Below are positions 57,235-64,000 of a DNA stretch of 64,000 nucleotides, piece after piece. The stretch's first letter is position 1, and the number at the start of each line of letters is the position of its first letter. The translations under genes and the position numbers were made by a program. The notes beneath the pieces are model-generated. The model was not told where the DNA came from and made no database searches. It saw only the letters and a list, made by a program, of their open reading frames with translations. The stretch spans positions 248,001-312,000 of the forward strand of contig NZ_LT671418.1 in assembly GCF_900130075.1 (NCBI RefSeq), in the 5' to 3' direction. The DNA is from Herminiimonas arsenitoxidans (GTDB lineage: Bacteria; Pseudomonadota; Gammaproteobacteria; Burkholderiales; Burkholderiaceae_D).

Positions 57235-58595
57235 TGTTGCTTCAAACCATACTTGCTTTTGCCGTTGTGCTCGGTGTCTTGGTGATCGTGCACGAGCTTG
57301 GCCATTATCTGGTCGCACGTTGGTGCGGCGTCAAGGTCCTGCGTTTCTCCGTTGGCATGGGAAAAGTCATCTATTCGCGTCGTTTTGGTGCTGATCAGAC
57401 TGAGTGGGCAATTTCGATTTTGCCGCTGGGCGGCTATGTGAAGATGCTTGACGCGCGTGACGGTGATTTGGATGAAGTATCACCCGAAGATATGAAGCGC
57501 GAATTTACACGGCAATCTGTGTGGCGTCGTATCGCGATCGTGGCCGCTGGCCCACTTGCCAATTTTCTATTGGCCATTTTCTTGTTCGCTTGTTTGTACA
57601 GTTACGGCATTCCTGAACCTGCACCAAAGTTGCGCGCACCTGCGGAAAAAACTATTGCTTATCAGGCCGGATTGCGTGGTGATGAAATGGTGACGGCCGT
57701 CAATGGCGAGCCGATTCAGGTATGGAATGACCTGCGTTGGTTGATCGTGCAATCGGTCATCAACAAGCAGCCGGTTACATTGGACGTTGAGCATGCGACA
57801 GCGGGTTCCTCTGGCAAACTTTTGCAGACGGTCACGATCCCTGTTGACAGCATCTCTGCCGAGGAACTGGAAGGTGATTTCCTTGGCAAGCTCGGCATCG
57901 ATTTGGCGCGTCCTCCTGCAATTTTGGGGCAAATCGTTCCAGATGGCCCTGCAATGCAGGCTGGTTTGCAGCAAGGAGATTTGATAGTTAGTGTGAATGG
58001 GATGCCGATTCCCGATGGTTTGTCTCTGGTTGAGTTGGTGCGAGCATCGCCTGGGAAAAATCTGAAAATTGATCTTTTACGTCGCGGACAGCCACTGAGC
58101 GTGAACGTTACGCCGGAAGAGGCGACTAAGGATGGTCAGGTTTTTGGCCGTATCAAGGTTGAGGTGCCGATGGCGCCGGATATGGTGACGGCTCATAATT
58201 CTCCGTTTGCAGCCTTGGTTAAAGCGACGAAAAAAACCTGGGATACCAGTGTGTTGACGGTCAAAATGGTCGGAAAAATGATCATCGGTGAGGTTTCCTG
58301 GAAGAATGTGACAGGGCCAATCACGATTGCAGATTACGCAGGGCAGACGGCACGTATTGGCTGGATCAGTTATTTGAGCTTTATTGCCTTTGTCAGTATC
58401 AGTTTAGGTGTAATGAATCTGCTACCTATACCAGTGTTGGATGGGGGGCTTTTGCTGTATTATTCTGTGGAAGTTTTAACGGGTCGCCCAGTCTCCGAAC
58501 GCTTTGGTGCAATTGCTCAGCGAGCAGGTATAGGGATCTTGATGACCTTGATGCTGGTAGCGGTCTTTAATGACATCAATCGCCTGATTTCCTGA
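57231..58595 (+). CDS. rseP: Site-2 zinc metalloprotease RseP
   Basis: RseP cleaves RseA within the membrane in the sigma-E envelope stress response. The 454 residues have the zinc motif HELGH at 21-25 in the first membrane helix, two PDZ domains (about 115-200 and 205-295), and the third ligand in the LDG motif of [18 protein letters not shown]. About four membrane helices in all. ATG 57231 overlaps the dxr stop. bamA follows after 56 bases. The order dxr-rseP-bamA is conserved in proteobacteria. Confidence 0.97.
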   Translation: MMLLQTILAFAVVLGVLVIVHELGHYLVARWCGVKVLRFSVGMGKVIYSRRFGADQTEWAISILPLGGYVKMLDARDGDLDEVSPEDMKREFTRQSVWRRIAIVAAGPLANFLLAIFLFACLYSYGIPEPAPKLRAPAEKTIAYQAGLRGDEMVTAVNGEPIQVWNDLRWLIVQSVINKQPVTLDVEHATAGSSGKLLQTVTIPVDSISAEELEGDFLGKLGIDLARPPAILGQIVPDGPAMQAGLQQGDLIVSVNGMPIPDGLSLVELVRASPGKNLKIDLLRRGQPLSVNVTPEEATKDGQVFGRIKVEVPMAPDMVTAHNSPFAALVKATKKTWDTSVLTVKMVGKMIIGEVSWKNVTGPITIADYAGQTARIGWISYLSFIAFVSISLGVMNLLPIPVLDGGLLLYYSVEVLTGRPVSERFGAIAQRAGIGILMTLMLVAVFNDINRLIS

Positions 58596-58651
58596 GCGAC
58601 GCATGCCTTTTCCAGACCAAGGTCTGACTAGTAATTAATTAACGATAGCCA

Positions 58652-61051
58652 ATGAAATTATATTCAGAGCGTTTCTCCTTGCCGATACTCCCTCGTCGTC
58701 TTATCGCTATCGCAGCCTTTGCATTGTGCTCAGGCTATTCGCATGCTGCGGATCCTTTCACCGTAAAAGACATACGCGTTGAAGGCATTCAACGAACTGA
58801 AGCTGGTACGGTTTTCAGCTATCTGCCGGTACGTGTCGGCGAGACATTCACAGATGAAAAAGGTGCTGCAGCGATTAAAGCGTTGTACGCAACTGGCTTC
58901 TTCAAGGATGTGCGAATTGAAGTTGAAGGTGACGTGCTGGTCGTTTTCGTGGAGGAGCGTCCTGCCATCGCAAGCGTGACATTCACCGGCACCAAAGAAT
59001 TTGATAAAGACCAATTAACCAAGGCGCTGAAAGAAATCGGCGTAGGCGAATCGCGTATTTTTGACAAGGCACTGGTTGATCGTGCTGAGCAGGAATTGAA
59101 GCGCCAATACCTTTCACGCGGTTTGTACAGCGCACAAATCACGACGACGGTGACACCAATTGAGCGTAATCGTGTAGCCATCACTTTCGCAGTGGATGAA
59201 GGTGATGTCGCACGTATCAAGAACATCAATATCATCGGCAATAAAGCTTTCAGCGAAAAAGAGCTGATCAGTATGTTGAGTTTGCGTACACCAGGCTGGT
59301 TTACCTGGTATTCGAAAGCAGATCAATATTCGAAACAGAAGCTGGCTGGCGATATTGAAAAAGTGAAATCCTTTTATCAGGATCGTGGCTATATCGAGAT
59401 GCAGATAGAGTCGACGCAAGTGTCGATTACGCCTGACAAAAAAGATATTTTCATCACTATCAATATCAAAGAAGGTGAAAAGTACACAGTTTCTGATGTC
59501 AAGCTTGAAGGCGAGATGTTTGGCCGCGAAGCTGAATTGGCATCGCTGGTGCAATTGAAAAAAGGTGAAGTTTTTTCGGGTGCAAAGCTGACTGCAAGCA
59601 CCAAAAATATTTCCGATCGTTTGGGTAATTTTGGTTACGCCTTTGCGAATGTGAATGCGAATCCGCAAATCGATCGTGAGAAAAAAGAAGTCGCATTTAC
59701 CGTATTGATCGATCCGGGCAAGCGCGTCTATGTCCGTAATATCAATATCGGCGGCAACACAAAAACACGTGATGAAGTTATTCGCCGCGAAATGCGTCAG
59801 TTTGAAAACTCTTGGTATGACGCGGAAAAAATTAAATTGTCACGCGATCGGGTTGATCGTCTCGATTACTTCTCCGATGTCACGATTGAAACGCCAGATG
59901 TCCCAGGCAAAACAGATCAGGTGGATGTCAATCTCGGTGTAACCGAAAAGCCGACCGGTAATATCATGCTGGGTGCAGGTTTTTCCAGTAGTGAAAAATT
60001 GTCCTTGAGCGGCGGTGTTAATCAGGCGAATGCCTTCGGTAGCGGTAATACAGTCGGCGTAAACGTTAATACCAGCCGACTGAATCGTACGATTGCGGTG
60101 TCTAGTACTAATCCTTATTTTACTGACGATGGTATTAGTCGTAGTTATGAAGTGTTCATTCGTACAACCAGACCGCCAGTGATTAATAGTGGTGACTATC
60201 GTATTCGTACAACTGGCGGTAATATCAAGTTTGGTGTGCCGTTTACCGAATATGACACGGTATTTTTTGGTGCTGGTGTTGAACGTACTGAAATTCAGAC
60301 TTACACAGGCTTAACTAATTACAACGACAGCCCTGACGCATTCAAACGCTATGTAGATAGTATTAATGGTGTTGCTAACAGCACTACAGATCCTCTGAGT
60401 GCTTTTGCTACTGGTCAGCATAATGCTTCAGCAATTGGTGTACCTTTGACTGCAGCATGGCAGCGGGATAATCGTGATAGTGCATTGGTGCCAACCAAAG
60501 GTCGTTATCAGCGTGCTAATTTCGAAATTTCTCCGGCTGGCGATTCAAATTATTATCGTGCCACTTACCAGCATCAGTACTTCAAGCCATTGTTCGGTGG
60601 TAGTACTACACTGGCACTAAATGGTGAAGTTAATTACGGCAAAGGGCTAGGTGGGAAAACTTACCCTATCTTTAAAAACTTTTACGGTGGTGGTATCGGT
60701 TCTGTCCGTGGATATGAGAGTTCATCCTTGGGACCTAAAGCACCTAATGGCGATCCGTTGGGCGGTTCAGCGCGAATTATCCTGAATGCGGAATTGCAGT
60801 TCCCATTCCCGGGGTCCGGCCTTGATCGCAGTTTGCGTTGGTTTACTTTCTTCGATGCAGGTAATGTGTACGCTGATAGCTTTGGCGGTGGTGGCTTGAA
60901 AGCTTCTGCTGGTATTGGCTTGAGTTGGGTGTCGCCGATTGGGCCGCTGAAGTTGAGTTTTGGTAAACCATTAAATGCGAAGACAGATGGTGACATAACT
61001 CAACGTGACAGAACACAAGCATTCCAATTCCAGTTGGGCACAGGCTTTTAA
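58652..61051 (+). CDS. bamA: Outer-membrane assembly factor BamA
   Basis: BamA is the core of the BAM complex that inserts beta-barrel proteins. The 799 residues comprise a signal peptide (about 1-32, cleaved after SHAA), five POTRA domains (about 33-435) beginning FTVKDIRVEGIQRTE, and a 16-strand C-terminal barrel. The barrel has the conserved loop-6 motif in GSVRGYESSSLGP and a terminal phenylalanine in FQFQLGTGF. ATG 58652. The barrel region uses more AT-rich codons than the POTRA part. skp follows. Confidence 0.97.
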   Translation: MKLYSERFSLPILPRRLIAIAAFALCSGYSHAADPFTVKDIRVEGIQRTEAGTVFSYLPVRVGETFTDEKGAAAIKALYATGFFKDVRIEVEGDVLVVFVEERPAIASVTFTGTKEFDKDQLTKALKEIGVGESRIFDKALVDRAEQELKRQYLSRGLYSAQITTTVTPIERNRVAITFAVDEGDVARIKNINIIGNKAFSEKELISMLSLRTPGWFTWYSKADQYSKQKLAGDIEKVKSFYQDRGYIEMQIESTQVSITPDKKDIFITINIKEGEKYTVSDVKLEGEMFGREAELASLVQLKKGEVFSGAKLTASTKNISDRLGNFGYAFANVNANPQIDREKKEVAFTVLIDPGKRVYVRNINIGGNTKTRDEVIRREMRQFENSWYDAEKIKLSRDRVDRLDYFSDVTIETPDVPGKTDQVDVNLGVTEKPTGNIMLGAGFSSSEKLSLSGGVNQANAFGSGNTVGVNVNTSRLNRTIAVSSTNPYFTDDGISRSYEVFIRTTRPPVINSGDYRIRTTGGNIKFGVPFTEYDTVFFGAGVERTEIQTYTGLTNYNDSPDAFKRYVDSINGVANSTTDPLSAFATGQHNASAIGVPLTAAWQRDNRDSALVPTKGRYQRANFEISPAGDSNYYRATYQHQYFKPLFGGSTTLALNGEVNYGKGLGGKTYPIFKNFYGGGIGSVRGYESSSLGPKAPNGDPLGGSARIILNAELQFPFPGSGLDRSLRWFTFFDAGNVYADSFGGGGLKASAGIGLSWVSPIGPLKLSFGKPLNAKTDGDITQRDRTQAFQFQLGTGF

Positions 61052-61108
61052 TCGCTTGGTGGCATAATAGGAAATTGGTAACTGAAATTTGAAATACGGA
61101 GAATTATT

Positions 61109-61627
61109 TTGAAGTCTTTAACTAAACTGTCAGTGGTCTCTAAAGGTGCGACATTATTTGTCGCGGGATTATTTTTTGTTTCTGGTGTGCAAGCCCAAGA
61201 AACAAGAATCGGCTTCATCAGCACCGAGCGCGTTTTCCGCGAAGCAGCCCCGTACAAGGCCGCACAGGTCAAACTGGAGCAAGAGTTTGCCAAGCGCCAG
61301 AAGGAATTGCAGGATTTGGCGAATCGCTTGAAAAATCTGGCAGATAAGTTCGACAAGGATGCGCCGGTATTGTCCGATTCGGATCGCGTCAAGCGTCAGC
61401 GTGAGTTGGCTGATGTAGACAAGGATTTCCAGCGTACGCAACGTGAATTCAAGGAAGACTTGAATCAGCGTCGTAACGAAGAAACAGCAAGTGCGATTGA
61501 GCGTACGAACAAAGTAATCAAGCAAATCGCTGAAGCTGAAAAATACGATATCGTGTTGCAGGAAGCGGCTTACGTTAGTCCGCGTATCGATATCACCGAT
61601 AAAGTAATTAAAGCGCTGGGCAAATAA
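61109..61627 (+). CDS. skp: Periplasmic chaperone Skp (OmpH)
   Basis: Skp is a trimeric periplasmic chaperone that holds unfolded outer-membrane proteins on the way to BamA. The 172 residues have an N-terminal signal peptide (about 1-28, ending VQAQ), the core start TRIGFISTERVFREAAPYKA, a long charged coiled coil with EFAKRQKELQDLANRLK and QRTQREFKEDLNQRR, and the closing VLQEAAYVSPRIDITDKVI. The start is TTG 61109, with CGGAG seven bases upstream. It lies between bamA and lpxD, its usual place. Confidence 0.95.
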   Translation: MKSLTKLSVVSKGATLFVAGLFFVSGVQAQETRIGFISTERVFREAAPYKAAQVKLEQEFAKRQKELQDLANRLKNLADKFDKDAPVLSDSDRVKRQRELADVDKDFQRTQREFKEDLNQRRNEETASAIERTNKVIKQIAEAEKYDIVLQEAAYVSPRIDITDKVIKALGK

Positions 61628-61642
61628 AATAAAAAGGCAACG

Positions 61643-62695
61643 ATGAGCACTCGGCTGGGAGAATTAGTCGAACGCTTGGGGGGCCGGTTGATAGGCGATG
61701 CGGACATTGAAGTTGTCGGCATCGCGCCGTTAAACGATGCAAGTGCATCGCACATCACGTTTCTTTCCAATCCCAAGTTCAGAGGGCAGGCCGCGCAAAC
61801 AAACGCGGCCGCTTTAATTTTGTCTGCGGCAGACGATGAGATCGTTGCAGCTGACTACAAAGGTGCGCGCATAGTCGCGGCAAATCCATACGCTTATTTC
61901 GCTCGCGCAGCGCAGTTTTTCGCGGCGCAGAACGCGTATATCGCACCGCAAGGCATACATCCAAGTGCAAACGTTGATCCAACGGCACGCGTTTCGGCAA
62001 GTGCATCTATTGGTCCGCATGTCGCGATTGAGGCTGGCGCAGTTGTTGAAGATGGTTGTGTGATTGATGCAGGATGCTTTATCGGCCGTGGTGCGCATGT
62101 CGGTGCCGGCACGCATTTCTATCCACGCGTTACCTTTTTAGCCGGTTGTCGAATTGGTGCGCGAGGGATTGTTCATCCCGGTGCAGTGATAGGCGCGGAT
62201 GGCTTTGGCTTCGCCAATGAGGGCGGTGCGTGGATCAAGATTCCACAAACCGGCGCAGTCAAGATCGGTGATGATGTAGAAATCGGTGCGAATACTTCGA
62301 TAGATAGGGGCGCCTTGGCGGATACCGTGATCGAAGATGGTGTCAAGCTCGACAATCAAATCCAGATTGGCCATAACTGTCACATTGGTGCGCATACGGC
62401 GATGGCTGGCTGTGTTGGTGTGGCGGGAAGTGCTGTGATCGGCAAATATTGCACCTTCGGTGGTGCTGCGATGATATTGGGGCACTTGACCATAGCTGAT
62501 CATGTGCATATTTCATCCGGTAGCATGGTTTCGCGTTCAATTCGTGAACCGGGGCAATATACCGGTTTCTATCCATTGGCAAAAAATGCCGAATGGGAAA
62601 AATCTGCGGTGATTGTGCGCAATTTGCCGACGATGCGTGAGAAAATCCGCGAATTAGAAAAAATTATTAAATCGCTAGGCGACAAATCAGAATGA
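61643..62695 (+). CDS. lpxD: UDP-3-O-acyl-glucosamine N-acyltransferase LpxD
   Basis: LpxD adds the second acyl chain in lipid A synthesis. The 350 residues have an N-terminal uridine-binding domain (about 1-100, with [20 protein letters not shown]), a left-handed beta helix of hexapeptide repeats (about 105-300) with [19 protein letters not shown] and the catalytic histidine region [20 protein letters not shown], and a C-terminal helix ([14 protein letters not shown]). ATG 61643. Its stop overlaps the fabZ start by four bases. Confidence 0.97.
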   Translation: MSTRLGELVERLGGRLIGDADIEVVGIAPLNDASASHITFLSNPKFRGQAAQTNAAALILSAADDEIVAADYKGARIVAANPYAYFARAAQFFAAQNAYIAPQGIHPSANVDPTARVSASASIGPHVAIEAGAVVEDGCVIDAGCFIGRGAHVGAGTHFYPRVTFLAGCRIGARGIVHPGAVIGADGFGFANEGGAWIKIPQTGAVKIGDDVEIGANTSIDRGALADTVIEDGVKLDNQIQIGHNCHIGAHTAMAGCVGVAGSAVIGKYCTFGGAAMILGHLTIADHVHISSGSMVSRSIREPGQYTGFYPLAKNAEWEKSAVIVRNLPTMREKIRELEKIIKSLGDKSE

Positions 62696-63174
62696 ATACA
62701 GAAATGAAAACACTCGACATCAATCAGATCAAGCAATATCTGCCGCATCGCTATCCTATGCTGCTGGTTGATCGTGTGTTGAACTGGGAATCCGGTAAAA
62801 CAATTACCGCGATCAAGAACGTTACTGCCAACGAAGAATTCTTCAACGGTCACTTTCCGCACAAACCAGTCATGCCTGGCGTGCTGATGATAGAAGCACT
62901 GGCGCAAACTGCTGCCTTGCTCTCCTTCTTGACCATGGGTCAAAAACCGGATGACAACAGTGTGGTCTACTTTATCGGCATCGACGGTGCGCGCTTCAAG
63001 CGTCCGGTTGAGCCAGGTGATCAGTTGAAAATGGAAGTGGAAATTCTGCGCAATGCACGTGGTATCTGGAAGTACAAAGCAACCGGTTCTGTCGATGGAC
63101 AATTGGCGTTGGAAGCAGAACTGATGTGCACGATGCGTACGATTAACGATGCGAGTCCAGCTGCGGGGCAGTAA
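62692..63174 (+). CDS. fabZ: 3-hydroxyacyl-ACP dehydratase FabZ
   Basis: FabZ dehydrates 3-hydroxyacyl-ACP in fatty acid synthesis and competes with lipid A enzymes for substrate. The 160-residue hot-dog-fold protein has [18 protein letters not shown], the catalytic histidine and glutamate in [20 protein letters not shown], and [20 protein letters not shown] 62692 overlaps lpxD; a second ATG at 62704 (MKTLDINQI) is also possible. The stop shares one base with the lpxA start. Its place between lpxD and lpxA is conserved. Confidence 0.97.
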   Translation: MNTEMKTLDINQIKQYLPHRYPMLLVDRVLNWESGKTITAIKNVTANEEFFNGHFPHKPVMPGVLMIEALAQTAALLSFLTMGQKPDDNSVVYFIGIDGARFKRPVEPGDQLKMEVEILRNARGIWKYKATGSVDGQLALEAELMCTMRTINDASPAAGQ

Positions 63175-63962
63175 TGGCACTGATACATCCAACGGCGGTT
63201 ATTGATCCCAAGGCGCAACTTGACTCTACCGTTGAAGTTGGCGCCTATACGGTGATCGGCCCTGAGGTATCGATCGGGGCTGGCAGCAAAATCGGTCCGC
63301 ATGTGGTGGTAGAAGGGCACACCACCATCGGTGCTGATAATACGATTTTCCAGTTCGCATCTATCGGTGCAGCACCGCAAGACAAGAAATATGCCGGCGA
63401 ACCGACATTGTTGACAATCGGTGATCGCAATACGATACGTGAGTTTGTGACGATCAATCTGGGCACTACGCAGGATGTCGGCATCACGCGCATGGGCAGT
63501 GATAACTGGATCATGGCTTACGTTCATATTGCACATGACTGCCAATTAGGCAACAACATCATCCTTGCCAATAACGCGACGCTGGCTGGTCACGTTCATT
63601 TAGACGACTGGGTTTTCCTTGGCGGTTTTACATCGGTTCATCAATTTTGCCGTATTGGTGCGCATGCGATGACGGCGTTTACTGCCGCAGTCAGCCAGGA
63701 CATTCCACCTTTCGTTACCGCGGCTGGCAATCGTGCGGTGCCTGCTGGCATCAATAGTGAAGGCTTGAAGCGCCGCGGTTTTAGTAGTGAACAGATCATG
63801 GCGATCAAGCGCGGTTACAAAGCGATTTATCGTTCTGGTTTGCCGCTAGAAGAAGCCAAACTTGCTTTACAGGCAGAAGAAGAAAAATCGCCTGACGCGG
63901 CGCAATACCTGCGTCAGTTGCGTGAATTCATAGCAGCATCTCCTCGTGGCATCATCCGCTAA
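63174..63962 (+). CDS. lpxA: UDP-N-acetylglucosamine O-acyltransferase LpxA
   Basis: LpxA performs the first acylation of lipid A synthesis. The 262 residues show the hexapeptide-repeat beta helix (about 3-190) with [40 protein letters not shown], the catalytic histidine in [15 protein letters not shown], and [15 protein letters not shown], then a C-terminal helical domain ([20 protein letters not shown]). ATG 63174 shares its A with the fabZ stop (TAATG). lpxB begins inside its 3' end. Confidence 0.97.
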   Translation: MALIHPTAVIDPKAQLDSTVEVGAYTVIGPEVSIGAGSKIGPHVVVEGHTTIGADNTIFQFASIGAAPQDKKYAGEPTLLTIGDRNTIREFVTINLGTTQDVGITRMGSDNWIMAYVHIAHDCQLGNNIILANNATLAGHVHLDDWVFLGGFTSVHQFCRIGAHAMTAFTAAVSQDIPPFVTAAGNRAVPAGINSEGLKRRGFSSEQIMAIKRGYKAIYRSGLPLEEAKLALQAEEEKSPDAAQYLRQLREFIAASPRGIIR

Positions 63963-64000
63963 CGCAGCAACAGCGATCGCAATGGTCGCCGGTGAAACTT
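63946..64000 (+). CDS. lpxB: Lipid-A-disaccharide synthase LpxB (5' end only)
   Basis: Only about 18 codons are present. From GTG 63946, overlapping the lpxA end by 17 bases, the frame reads [18 protein letters not shown] and runs off the window. AMVAGET followed by the expected Ser-Gly-Asp is the conserved LpxB N-terminus, and lpxB follows lpxA in this operon type. An in-frame ATG at 63982 is an alternative start, but it would leave almost no residues before the conserved motif. Confidence 0.7.
   Translation, partial: MASSANAATAIAMVAGET

Overview
The window reads as chromosomal DNA of a betaproteobacterium of the order Burkholderiales, most likely Oxalobacteraceae close to Herminiimonas. 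This is an inference from protein flavour and gene order: an E. coli-like flhDC-motAB-che cluster running into flhB-flhA-flhF-flhG-fliA and a second stator pair; a dapC-dapD-pilU-yffB-dapE-prmB run; smc-zipA-ligA; and map-glnD divergent from rpsB-tsf-pyrH-frr-uppS-cdsA-dxr-rseP-bamA-skp-lpxD-fabZ-lpxA-lpxB. I saw no tRNA, rRNA, CRISPR array, insertion sequence or prophage gene.

Region 1 (1-1671): the tail of an upstream terminator, two small genes of unknown function, and a 684-base AT-rich control region in front of flhD. That region holds two near-identical, correctly spaced sigma-28 (FliA) promoter sequences, a hairpin and short palindromes.

Region 2 (1672-22228): a motility regulon, all on the plus strand. 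The order is flhD, flhC, a membrane-anchored methyltransferase, motA, motB, a CheZ-like protein, cheY1, cheA, cheW, cheR, cheD, cheB, cheY2, cheZ, a degenerate EAL-HDOD protein, flhB, flhA, flhF, flhG, fliA, motC, motD. FlhDC switches the system on, FliA (sigma-28) reads late promoters such as the one before motA, FlhF and FlhG place and count flagella, FlhA and FlhB form the export gate, CheA/W/R/B/D/Y/Z form the signalling circuit, and MotAB and MotCD are two different stators. There are two CheY proteins, two proteins with the CheZ DxxxQ signature, and no chemoreceptor gene. Many start codons here are TTG or GTG.

Region 3 (22229-27140): an AT-rich accessory stretch. It has one orphan 126-residue protein, a 935-base non-coding interval with hairpins and palindromes, and five consecutive small predicted lipoproteins that I cannot assign to known families.

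Region 4 (27152-36666): a DUF1345 membrane protein, then minus-strand genes for a Rossmann/DUF2520 protein and an ABC-F ATPase, then the lysine/diaminopimelate operon dapC-dapD-pilU-yffB-dapE-prmB, closed by a minus-strand terminator.

Region 5 (36667-47439): smc, zipA, ligA, galU and def on the plus strand, a two-way terminator, then a minus-strand general porin and an rRNA pseudouridine synthase.

Region 6 (47505-64000): map-glnD on the minus strand, divergent from rpsB-tsf and a long, tightly packed run for UMP kinase, ribosome recycling, undecaprenyl and phospholipid precursors, isoprenoid synthesis, sigma-E proteolysis, outer-membrane assembly and lipid A. The window ends inside lpxB.
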